38,302 bases of DNA from an uncultured Clostridia bacterium. Lineage in GTDB: Bacteria > Bacillota > Clostridia > Christensenellales > UBA1242. This document shows positions 22,633-30,711 of the stretch, piece by piece. The position numbers were made by a program, and so were the translations under genes. The first letter of the stretch is position 1. Each line of letters opens with the position of its first letter. The stretch lies in the NCBI GenBank assembly GCA_944383275.1, contig CALWOV010000008.1, positions 1 to 38,302 of the forward strand, read 5' to 3'. Below the pieces are notes generated by a model. That model did no database searches. It saw only the letters and a program-made list of their open reading frames with translations, and was not told where the DNA came from.

Positions 22633-24723
22633 ATGGTAGAAAACAAAATTTTTAAAACAACAATAGGCAATAAAGAAGTTTCTGTTGAAATAGGGAAATA
22701 CGCTCAGCAAAGCAGTGGAAGTTGTATAGTAAAATGTCAAGACACAGTTGTATTAATTAACGCGAATGTTGCAGAAAATGCAAGGGAAGGTGTCGATTTT
22801 TTGCCACTTAGTGTCGATTATGAAGAAAAGTTATATGCTGTTGGTAAAATACCAGGTGGATATAGACGCCGTGAAGGTAAACCCACAGATAACGCAATTT
22901 TAGTTGCAAGACTTATAGATAGACCCCTAAGACCTTTATTTCCTAAAAATTTTCATAATGATATAACCGTTGTCGCAACTGTGTTATCTGCAGAGAACGA
23001 TTGCCCACCAGAACCATTTGCAATGCTGGGAAGTTCTGTGGCTTTGTCAATATCTAAAGCACCTTTTGAAGGCCCAACAGGTTCAGTTGTGGTTGGGCTT
23101 ATAGATGATAAGTTTATAATAAATCCAACTTGTGAAGAAAAAGAAAAAAGTGATTTACATGTTACAGTAAGTGGAACTAAAGATGCCATCACTATGGTAG
23201 AAGCAGGGGCAAATCAAGTAAGTGAAGAAGTTATGCTTGAAGCAATTATGTTTGCACACGAAGAAATTAAAAAGCAAGTGGAATTTCAACAGCAAATTAT
23301 AAATTTTGTTAAACCAGAAAAACTTAAAGTTGAAGAAGATACTGATGAAATTAAAGATTTAAAACAAAAAGTATATGATTATGGCTTTAAAATAATAGAA
23401 AAAGCAGTGTCTATTATAGATAATTTAACAAGAAAAGAAGAACTAGCAAAAGTAGAAGAAAATATTCAAGAACACTTTAAACAGCAATACCCAGATTCTG
23501 AACTTATTATTCACGGCGAAATATACCAAATTACAAAAAGCATAGTCCGTGATAGAGTTTTAAATAAAGGAATCAGAATTGATGGGCGTAAATATGATGA
23601 AATAAGAGAAATTTGGTGTGAAGTAGGCTTGCTTCCACGGGTTCACGGCAGTGCAGTATTCACTCGTGGCAGAACCCAAGTTTTAAGCACGGCAACCTTA
23701 GGCATATTGGGCGAAGCACAAAAAATTGAAGGAATTGACACTACGGAAGAAGAAAAAAGATATATGCATCACTATAATATGCCACCATACGCATCTGGCG
23801 AAGTTCGTTCATTAAAATCACCGGGAAGGCGAGAAATTGGGCACGGCGCGCTTGCTGAAAGGGCCATTGAACCGGTTTTACCAAGTGAAGATGAATTTCC
23901 TTATGCAATAAGAACAGTAACCGAAGTTTTAAGCAGTAATGGTTCAACTTCTCAAGCGGCAGTTTGTGGTTCTTGCCTTGCGCTTATGGACGCAGGCGTT
24001 CCAATAAAGGCTGCAGTAAGTGGAATTGCTATGGGGCTTATGAAAGACAGTAACTCTGATAAGGTTGTTGTTTTAACCGATATTCAAGGAGAAGAAGATT
24101 TCTTTGGTGATATGGACTTTAAAGTTGCAGGAACAAGCAAAGGTATAACAGCAATACAAATGGATATAAAAATAAAAGGTATAAACAAAGAAATACTTTC
24201 AAAGGCACTTATACAGGCTAAACAAGGAAGAGAGTTTATATTAAACAAAATGAAAGAAGTTTTACCAACATATCGCGCAGAATTATCGGAATATGCCCCT
24301 AAGGTTATTACTTTCAACATAGACCCAGAAAAAATTGGTGAAGTTGTTGGAAAGGGTGGCAGAGTTATTAATAAAATTATAGAAGCAACCGGTGCAACAA
24401 TTGATTTAGGCGAAGACGGAAAAACAACAATATCAACAACTGATAAAGAAATGGCAATTAAGGCAAAAAATATAATTTTGGAAATTGTAACCCCAGCCGA
24501 GAAAGGAAGAGTATTTGAAGGTGTTGTAACAAAAATAACAAACTTTGGTGCTTTTATAACTTTTGGTTTCAATAAGGAAGGGTTAATACATATTTCAAAA
24601 TTAAGTGAAAATCACATTGAAAAAGTAGAAGATGTCTTGGCATTAGGTGATAAAGTTAAAGTTGAAGTAATAGAAATTGATGACAAAAACAGGGTAAATT
24701 TAAAATTAATTTCTAAATTATAA
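22633..24723 (+). CDS. pnp: Polyribonucleotide nucleotidyltransferase (PNPase)
   Basis: PNPase degrades RNA 3'-5' with phosphate and is a trimer in RNA turnover. The 696 aa contain two RNase PH domains (the first with E-G-V-D-F-L-P-L-S-V-D-Y and R-R-R-E-G-K-P; the second with H-Y-N-M-P-P-Y-A-S-G-E and G-R-R-E-I-G-H-G-A-L-A-E-R-A), a KH domain (E-V-V-G-K-G-G-R-V-I-N) and an S1 domain (V-T-K-I-T-N-F-G-A-F-I-T-F then G-L-I-H-I-S-K-L-S). AGAGGT precedes the ATG at moderate distance. Usual length. The rpsO-pnp-ylxY-mlpA order is as in Bacillus and Clostridia. Confidence 0.98.
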   Translation: MVENKIFKTTIGNKEVSVEIGKYAQQSSGSCIVKCQDTVVLINANVAENAREGVDFLPLSVDYEEKLYAVGKIPGGYRRREGKPTDNAILVARLIDRPLRPLFPKNFHNDITVVATVLSAENDCPPEPFAMLGSSVALSISKAPFEGPTGSVVVGLIDDKFIINPTCEEKEKSDLHVTVSGTKDAITMVEAGANQVSEEVMLEAIMFAHEEIKKQVEFQQQIINFVKPEKLKVEEDTDEIKDLKQKVYDYGFKIIEKAVSIIDNLTRKEELAKVEENIQEHFKQQYPDSELIIHGEIYQITKSIVRDRVLNKGIRIDGRKYDEIREIWCEVGLLPRVHGSAVFTRGRTQVLSTATLGILGEAQKIEGIDTTEEEKRYMHHYNMPPYASGEVRSLKSPGRREIGHGALAERAIEPVLPSEDEFPYAIRTVTEVLSSNGSTSQAAVCGSCLALMDAGVPIKAAVSGIAMGLMKDSNSDKVVVLTDIQGEEDFFGDMDFKVAGTSKGITAIQMDIKIKGINKEILSKALIQAKQGREFILNKMKEVLPTYRAELSEYAPKVITFNIDPEKIGEVVGKGGRVINKIIEATGATIDLGEDGKTTISTTDKEMAIKAKNIILEIVTPAEKGRVFEGVVTKITNFGAFITFGFNKEGLIHISKLSENHIEKVEDVLALGDKVKVEVIEIDDKNRVNLKLISKL

Positions 24724-24740
24724 TATCTAAAAAAACAGTA

Positions 24741-24767
24741 AAAACACAGTAGAAAACTGTGTTTTTT
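24741..24767 (+). terminator. Intrinsic terminator after pnp
   Basis: AAAACACAGT (24741-24750) pairs with ACTGTGTTTT (24756-24765) across AGAAA, with further T. Confidence 0.8.
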
Positions 24768-24769
24768 AT

Positions 24770-24840
24770 ATACTATGCAAGTATTATGCGTATTGTTTTT
24801 ACGAAGAGTTGTGTCTTTACTATGGGCATTTAAAGAAATA
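24770..24840 (+). repeat. Dispersed intergenic repeat, copy behind pnp
   Basis: ATACTATGCAAGT (24770-24782) is identical to 34907-34919 behind recA; both are followed by TGC seven bases on average downstream and by TTTTTACG, then by a weaker TATRGG match. Both copies begin immediately after an intrinsic terminator. Outer limits are approximate. Confidence 0.5.
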
Positions 24841-24862
24841 TTGCTCTTAATTTTATATAATT

Positions 24863-24891
24863 TCATATTTAATAAAAATTAAACATAAATT
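24863..24891 (+). promoter_or_regulatory. Possible sigma-E promoter for the ylxY-like gene
   Basis: TCATATT (24863-24869), 14-bp spacer, CATAAATT (24884-24891), close to the B. subtilis sigma-E elements KMATATT and CATACANT. The predicted start of transcription falls at or next to the ATG at 24898, so the mRNA would be nearly leaderless. Confidence 0.3.
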
Positions 24892-24897
24892 ATAATT

Positions 24898-25614
24898 ATG
24901 GACAAAACAAAATTAAAAAAATTAACTTATTCTATATCGGTAAATTTGGTTATAGTAGCAATGCTTGGTGGACTTTTTGCATTAACTTTAAATAATGGAG
25001 TAAAAAGTGTTTTTGCACCACAATCTGAAAATTTATATTACAGGGGTAATTCAGAACAAAAATGCGTAAGTTTAATGATAAATGTTTATTGGGGTAACGA
25101 GTATCTTCCTAATATGCTAAAAACATTAAAAGATAATAATATAAAAACAACTTTTTTTGTTGGTGGAACTTGGGTGAATAAATTCCCAGAATTGTTTTTA
25201 CAAATAGTAAATGATGGTCACGAAATAGGTAATCACGGTTTTTTCCATAAAGACCACGATAAACTGAATTATGCTCAAAATTCAACCGAAATTATGGCAA
25301 CACATAAACTTGTAAAAGAATATACAGGTGAAAATATGACACTTTTTGCACCACCATCGGGGGCGTATAATGATATTACCGTAAAGGTAGCCACAAATCT
25401 TGGTTATAAAACAATATTATTTAGCAAAGACACAATAGATTGGCGAGACCACGATACAAATTTAATAATTCAGCGTGCTACAACCAATATTCAAAATGGC
25501 GAATTAATTTTAATGCATCCAACGCTTAACACAGCAGAAGCATTGCCGACCATAATAGAAAAACTGCAAAATCAAGGTTTTACTTTAACAACAGTAACTC
25601 AAAATATTGCCTAA
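24898..25614 (+). CDS. YlxY-like polysaccharide deacetylase homologue
   Basis: A 238-aa NodB-fold protein with an N-terminal membrane anchor (about 11-31). Active deacetylases have T-F-D-D-G as motif 1; here the position reads M-I-N-V-Y-W-G, without the aspartate pair, a change I recall for the YlxY subgroup. Motif 2 is kept as G-N-H-G-F-F-H, motif 3 as A-P-P-S-G-A-Y, and later D-W and L-M-H-P. Catalysis is doubtful; a role in spore envelope formation is inferred from family and context. It lies between pnp and the M16 peptidase, the ylxY place. There is no Shine-Dalgarno before the ATG, which is unusual in this window. Confidence 0.75.
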   Translation: MDKTKLKKLTYSISVNLVIVAMLGGLFALTLNNGVKSVFAPQSENLYYRGNSEQKCVSLMINVYWGNEYLPNMLKTLKDNNIKTTFFVGGTWVNKFPELFLQIVNDGHEIGNHGFFHKDHDKLNYAQNSTEIMATHKLVKEYTGENMTLFAPPSGAYNDITVKVATNLGYKTILFSKDTIDWRDHDTNLIIQRATTNIQNGELILMHPTLNTAEALPTIIEKLQNQGFTLTTVTQNIA

Positions 25615-25761
25615 AGTTTAAATTTAGTTTTATTAAATATAATATAATTTTATATTTTAAACAGTGTTTTAATCAAGTAATAAAGTCTATAAGATTTACA
25701 AAATAATGCGTAATATAGTTAATTTTAATTTTGTTTGCATAGTTAATGACTATCATTTTAC

Positions 25762-25790
25762 TTGCTTTTTTTAGGGGGTTGATTTATACT
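25762..25790 (+). promoter_or_regulatory. Promoter for the M16 peptidase gene
   Basis: TTGCTT (25762-25767), 17-bp spacer, TATACT (25785-25790). The predicted start near 25797 excludes the ATG at 25746 as translation start. Confidence 0.5.
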
Positions 25791-25844
25791 AAAATATATA
25801 ATTTAGTCAAAAATTATGTTATTAAATCAAAGGAGAAATTTATT

Positions 25845-27110
25845 ATGATAAATTCAAAGAATTATAGCAATGGTTTAAGACTTATGCACAAGCAATTACC
25901 TAATGTAAAAAGCTTTACTTTAATGGTCTATACAATTTTTGGTTCTCGTGATGAAGAGAAAGGTGAAGAGGGTTTAGCGCATCTTCTTGAACATATGTTT
26001 TTTAAAAGCACAAAAACAAGAACAACCAAAGAAGTTTTATATGATTTAGAGTCATTAGGCTATTATAACGCACAAACTTCACGAGAATATACAAGATTTT
26101 ATATAAGCACTTTAAACACAAATGTTGAAAAATGTTTTAATGTGCTTTCAGATTGCTATTGCTTTCCACTTTATAAGGAAGATGATTTAACGCCAGAACG
26201 AGAAACAGTTTGCTCAGAAATAGATTATTATGCAGACAAGCACGGAACAACATCATTTAATGTTTGTATGGAAGAATTGTTTAAGAACTCTCAACTTGCA
26301 CACTCGGTTATAGGAACCAAGGAAGTGGTAAAAAGTGCTACAAGCGAAACACTGCACAGACTACACGATAAATTCTATACAACAGGTAGAACTATTATAA
26401 TAACAGCAGGTGACATACCTTTTGAAACTATTGAGAAGTTAACAGAAAAATATTTTGTAAATAATATAAAAACTCAAGAAGAAGCACAAGAGTTTGAAGA
26501 TAAAGAATTAATCCTTGATTTAAATGAAAATAAATATGTATTTACAAAACGCGATACAGAACAATTCTATTTAATGGCAGCATTAAAAGGGCAAAAACAA
26601 GATTTAAAAACATACTATACAGAAAATATTCTTTTACAAATAATGGGTGGCTCGCTATGTTCTCGTTTAAGTCAAAACTTGCGTGAGAAGAATGGTTTAG
26701 TATATGGCGTATCATCAAGTTATTTCTTGTTAAAAGATATAAAATTAAACACTTTAGATTTCACTTGTAATAAAGATAAAGCGCAAAAAGCACTAGAACT
26801 TGTTAAAGAAACCTTTAAAGAAATGGAAACAGGAAATATTACCGAAAGTGAATTAGAACTTGCAAAAAGTTCTTTTAAAACATCACTTGCAATGAATGAT
26901 GAAAAAACTTTCACTTTAGTTTTGTCTATGGTAAGCAATAAACTATATCTTAAAAAAGATTATAATATTGACGAAACATTTAAATATATAGACAGTGTAA
27001 CTTTAGAAGATGTTAATAATATGGCAAAAGATTACTTTACAAATAAAAAATATATTGTTAGTGTTGTTGCCAAAGAAGATACTTTAAATCCACTTGATAT
27101 TTGGGCTTAA
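25845..27110 (+). CDS. M16-family zinc peptidase (MlpA/YmxG-like)
   Basis: An insulinase-type metallopeptidase of 421 aa. The inverted zinc motif H-L-L-E-H is at 46-50 with the third ligand expected in the E-R-E-T-V-C-S-E-I region (about 125-133). The C-terminal M16 half contains L-S-Q-N-L-R-E-K-N-G-L-V-Y-G-V-S-S, the usual R-Y-type substrate-binding segment. ATG 25845 is chosen for its AAAGGAG; the in-frame ATG at 25746 has no ribosome site and lies upstream of the predicted promoter. The pnp-ylxY-mlpA order is standard. Exact substrate is unknown. Confidence 0.9.
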   Translation: MINSKNYSNGLRLMHKQLPNVKSFTLMVYTIFGSRDEEKGEEGLAHLLEHMFFKSTKTRTTKEVLYDLESLGYYNAQTSREYTRFYISTLNTNVEKCFNVLSDCYCFPLYKEDDLTPERETVCSEIDYYADKHGTTSFNVCMEELFKNSQLAHSVIGTKEVVKSATSETLHRLHDKFYTTGRTIIITAGDIPFETIEKLTEKYFVNNIKTQEEAQEFEDKELILDLNENKYVFTKRDTEQFYLMAALKGQKQDLKTYYTENILLQIMGGSLCSRLSQNLREKNGLVYGVSSSYFLLKDIKLNTLDFTCNKDKAQKALELVKETFKEMETGNITESELELAKSSFKTSLAMNDEKTFTLVLSMVSNKLYLKKDYNIDETFKYIDSVTLEDVNNMAKDYFTNKKYIVSVVAKEDTLNPLDIWA

Positions 27111-27113
27111 GTT

Positions 27114-27446
27114 TAAATTTATAATATAAACTATGTGATGTTAAAATTTTACTAACATAAAATTTTAATAAATTCTAACGAATTTGCGTGCTTTGCCCAC
27201 CATCACAGTTTGAATGAACATCAGTCTCACTCAAATACAACTAAAGTTGTGCTTGGTTCGACTTCCGATAATATAAACTATGTGATGTTGTTTTGCTCAC
27301 GATGTTCACAAACCAATTTGCTAAACGCAAACCCGTTGTTCCAACGGCATCACTGTTTGAATTAACATCAGTTTTGCTTGAATATACACTCGTTTTGCTT
27401 CGTGTGCATTCAGACAAAACTTCCGATAATATAATTATTGAGAACA
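27114..27446 (+). mobile_element. Two tandem 147/158-bp units with dif-like junctions
   Basis: ATAATATAA occurs at 27121-27129, 27268-27276 and 27426-27434, bounding two related units. The middle junction (27261-27288) reads ACTTCCGATAA, TATAAA, CTATGTGATGT, compared with the B. subtilis dif arms ACTTCCTAGAA, TATATA, TTATGTAAACT. The left junction keeps only the right arm, the right junction only the left arm. Inside each unit, CATCAC(A/T)GTTTGAAT (27201 and 27348) is inverted relative to AAACTATGTGATG, so each unit can fold; a second hairpin in each has diverged with its pairing kept. No protein-coding gene is evident. Whether this is a Xer-inserted element, a duplicated structured RNA, or both is open. 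Confidence 0.55.
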
Positions 27447-27740
27447 TAAAAAGTAAATTAATGGAAATTTTTTATATTATATTAAAATAATTTATTAGTA
27501 AAAAGGTAAATTTTTGTTTATTTAAGGCTTCTTTTTTAAAATTGTTATAAGTTTTATTCAAAAAATATTAGTTTTTAAAAGCAAAACTTTTAATAATAAT
27601 ATTAAATAAATTCTTTAAAATGTTTGTGATAAATTAAACACTATGATAAACTTATTAAGTTAAACAAAATCTATTTTGCTGTGTAATATGTTTTAAGTTT
27701 GGCAAACATTAATTAAAGAATTTTTAAAGAGGTAAAATAA
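27435..27740 (+). other. AT-rich spacer before ftsK
   Basis: About 300 bp of AT-rich sequence between the tandem element and ftsK. TGTGTAATAT around 27680-27689 could be an extended -10 for ftsK, but no good -35 is present. No terminator with a clear T-run for the M16 gene was found. Confidence 0.5.
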
Positions 27741-30704
27741 TTGGCAAATTATACTTCTCGAAACATAGGCGAACAAGATAATTATTCAACAAGAAAAAAG
27801 GTTGGAATTGCAATTTTAGTTGTATCATTAGTTATCTTGTTTTGCTTAATAACAAGGTTTTTAGCACCAATACGAAGTTTTGTATTAGGTGCTTTTGGCT
27901 TATGTGCTTATCCTATCTTAATTTTAACAGCATTGCTAGGCGTTGCACTTATGCTTAAAAAACGCTATGTGGTTGCAAAAGTATACATTTTTACTGCAAT
28001 AACATTGTTTTTAGCATTTATTTGCTTGTTTCAATTAATATTTGCAACACCAAGTGGTTCTTATGGTGAATATCTTGTTTCGTGTTATGAAAATAAAAAC
28101 ACTGCTGGTGGGCTTTTAATGGGGCTTATTGCCTATGCTTTAACAGCAGGTTTAAATATAGTTGGTGCATACATTTTCCTTGGAATTGTGCTTGTAATAT
28201 GTGCTGGTTTTGTAATTGACCATTTCTTAAAACTTGAAGAATATAAGCAAGTTGCTCAACGAACTATGACATTGCCTTCTAAAAAGTCAAAAAAAGAAAA
28301 AATTGTTGAAACTGTTGATGAAGAAGACACTGAAGAGTTAGAAACTGTTGAAACACCAGTTAAAGCAGAACCAAAACCTAAAATTACTTTGAACAAAATT
28401 CAAGAAGAAGAAAAGCAAGCAAATTTATCTGATTACGAGCAAAAATTACAACATCTAAAACAACTTGCAGCAGGTGATGATGAAGTTGCTGTAAACATTT
28501 GGGGAAAAGAATTTATTGAGAATATCAAAAACAACTCTAAACCAAAAACAAGCAGTTCAGAAAATAAAACTTATTCAATTAATGAACTTGTGGCGCAAAG
28601 AAAACAGGAAGAAAAAGAAAAACCTGTTTTTACAACAGCATCAAGACCAGCACGCTTTGTGCATGAAGACCAAAATAAAATTGATGTTTCTAGATTTGAA
28701 CAGCATAAAGAAACGTCAAACTTCAATAGAAATAATTATGATACTCAACAAAATAATAAATTTGAAGCTCAACCAAATAACAGGTTTGATGCACAGCAAA
28801 ACAACAGATTAAACAATCGAAATGAAGAACATGAAGAAAATAAAATAAATACTAATATTCGAAATTTAGACAATCATTCAGAACAAACTTTTGATAGAAA
28901 TAATTTTAACAGACGAAATATTGAAAATATTAACAAAAATTTATCAACAGAAAATGAAAATCGCAACGAAACACATACGCACGAAAATCAAGTGGAAAAA
29001 TCTGTTGAAAAAACAGTTGAAGAACTTTTAAATATAAATCTTGAAGAAGATAATATAAACGAAATAATCGCTCCACCATCATCTTCAAATAATAATCACA
29101 TATCTAATCTTGATGACAGACGAAGCCGAAACTTAAGATTTAATGAAAACAGAATAAGCAACAAAAAACCAGAACAAATTAAAATTCAACAAACTCAACC
29201 AACTGACAGACCAACAACTAAATATACAAAGCCTTCGCCTTATGTTAAACCACCAATTTCCTTGCTAACAGTTGAAAGTTCTCAATTACAAGCAGATACA
29301 GACCAATTTCAAAAGAAAGCAGAAGTTTTGGAAGAAACGCTTGAAAGTTTCAAAATTCCAGCAAAAGTGCTTGGAATAACACACGGACCTGCTGTTACAA
29401 GGTATGAACTTCAAATGCCAGCAGGAATTCCGGTTAAGAAAGTAACACAGCACAGCGATGACCTTGCAATGATGCTTGAAAGTTCAAAAGGCGTAAGGGT
29501 GGAAGCGCCAATTCCAGGTAAAAACCTTGTTGGTGTAGAAGTGCCAAATCATAAAGTTGCAACAATAGGTTTAAAAGATTTAATTTCTTCTAAAGAGTTT
29601 GCCGACAGTAAAGCACCATTAACTTTTGCATTAGGTAAAGATATTGCAGGCGAAAATAAGTTTTGTGACCTAGCGGCAATGCCTCACTTACTTGTTGCTG
29701 GTTCAACAGGTTCAGGTAAAAGTGTGTGCCTTAATGTTATATTAATCAGTTTGTTATACCGATTAGGGCCAGAAGACTTAAAAATTATTTTAATAGACCC
29801 AAAACGCGTAGAGTTTGTAACTTACAATTATTTACCACATATGTTAATTCCAAAAGCAATAAACGAACCACAACAAGCATTAAACGCATTAGATTGGGCT
29901 ATTAAGGAAATGAATAGAAGATACGAATTGTTTGCTACTAAACATGTTAGAAACTTTAAAGAGTTTAACAGTTTACAAGAAGTATATCGTGGTGAAGAAC
30001 CAAAACTTCCTTATATTGTTATTATAATAGATGAGATTGCCGACCTTATGATGACGGCAAGCCGTGAACTAGAAGACAAAATTAAAAGACTAACGCAGTT
30101 AGCAAGAGCCGCAGGTATTCATCTTATACTTGCAACACAAAGACCATCAATCGATGTTATAACAGGAACAATAAAAGCAAACTTACCAGCAAGAATAGCA
30201 TTCGCTGTTTCAAGTTACAACGACTCTAGAACAATCATAGACCAAGGTGGCGCAGAGAAATTGCTTGGTCGTGGTGATATGCTTTATTTCCCACAAGAGT
30301 TAAATGAGCCACTTAGAATACAATGTCCGTTTGTAGATGTTAATGAAGTTGTTAATATTATAGAGTTTATAAAAGAGCATAACGAATCAAGTTTTGATGA
30401 TGATATAACAGAAACTGTGTTAAACGGAGATAAAAACGAAAACGGACAAGGGGGCGACACTTCTGAACCAAGTAACGAGTTTGACCCATTACTTCCAAGG
30501 GTTTTACTTGAGTTTATAGAAAGTGGTCAAGGCTCAATATCATTAATACAAAGAAGATACGCAGTTGGCTATGGAAGAGCAGCGCGTATTGTTGACCAAA
30601 TGGAACGAGCAGGCTTTATATCACCACAGCAAGAAGGTAATAAGAAAAGAACCATATTAATCTCGAAAGAGAAATATGAAGAATTATTCGGCACAGGAGA
30701 ATAA
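27741..30704 (+). CDS. ftsK: DNA translocase FtsK/SpoIIIE
   Basis: A DNA pump that clears chromosomes from the septum and, as SpoIIIE, moves the chromosome into the forespore. It has four N-terminal membrane helices (about 22-160) and a long charged linker (about 180-520) containing a Gln/Asn-rich stretch with N-K-F, N-R-F and N-R-L repeats. The motor follows, with Walker A G-S-T-G-S-G-K-S near residue 655 and Walker B I-I-I-D-E-I-A-D-L-M. A C-terminal gamma domain (Q-R-R-Y-A-V-G-Y-G-R-A-A-R) reads polar DNA motifs. 987 aa is longer than B. subtilis SpoIIIE because of the linker. The start is a TTG with AAAGAGGT upstream. A dif-like element lies just upstream. Confidence 0.95.
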   Translation: MANYTSRNIGEQDNYSTRKKVGIAILVVSLVILFCLITRFLAPIRSFVLGAFGLCAYPILILTALLGVALMLKKRYVVAKVYIFTAITLFLAFICLFQLIFATPSGSYGEYLVSCYENKNTAGGLLMGLIAYALTAGLNIVGAYIFLGIVLVICAGFVIDHFLKLEEYKQVAQRTMTLPSKKSKKEKIVETVDEEDTEELETVETPVKAEPKPKITLNKIQEEEKQANLSDYEQKLQHLKQLAAGDDEVAVNIWGKEFIENIKNNSKPKTSSSENKTYSINELVAQRKQEEKEKPVFTTASRPARFVHEDQNKIDVSRFEQHKETSNFNRNNYDTQQNNKFEAQPNNRFDAQQNNRLNNRNEEHEENKINTNIRNLDNHSEQTFDRNNFNRRNIENINKNLSTENENRNETHTHENQVEKSVEKTVEELLNINLEEDNINEIIAPPSSSNNNHISNLDDRRSRNLRFNENRISNKKPEQIKIQQTQPTDRPTTKYTKPSPYVKPPISLLTVESSQLQADTDQFQKKAEVLEETLESFKIPAKVLGITHGPAVTRYELQMPAGIPVKKVTQHSDDLAMMLESSKGVRVEAPIPGKNLVGVEVPNHKVATIGLKDLISSKEFADSKAPLTFALGKDIAGENKFCDLAAMPHLLVAGSTGSGKSVCLNVILISLLYRLGPEDLKIILIDPKRVEFVTYNYLPHMLIPKAINEPQQALNALDWAIKEMNRRYELFATKHVRNFKEFNSLQEVYRGEEPKLPYIVIIIDEIADLMMTASRELEDKIKRLTQLARAAGIHLILATQRPSIDVITGTIKANLPARIAFAVSSYNDSRTIIDQGGAEKLLGRGDMLYFPQELNEPLRIQCPFVDVNEVVNIIEFIKEHNESSFDDDITETVLNGDKNENGQGGDTSEPSNEFDPLLPRVLLEFIESGQGSISLIQRRYAVGYGRAARIVDQMERAGFISPQQEGNKKRTILISKEKYEELFGTGE

Positions 30705-30711
30705 ACTTAAA

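Noticed and set aside
24084..24572. 162-codon antisense ORF opposite pnp
   Set aside because: Shadow of the conserved PNPase frame in a low-GC genome; composition and lack of ribosome site argue against it.
27121..27434. CRISPR array or TIR-type MITE reading of the three ATAATATAA sites
   Set aside because: Only three short sites at unequal spacing (147 and 158 bp) with related rather than unique spacers excludes CRISPR. The unit ends show no terminal inverted repeats as expected for a classical MITE.
27293..27490. 65-codon ORF across the second tandem unit
   Set aside because: No ribosome site, not shared by the first unit, and it runs through structured repeat sequence.
28516..28812. 98-codon ORF in another frame inside ftsK
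   Set aside because: Arises from the repetitive Gln/Asn/Lys-rich linker coding sequence.
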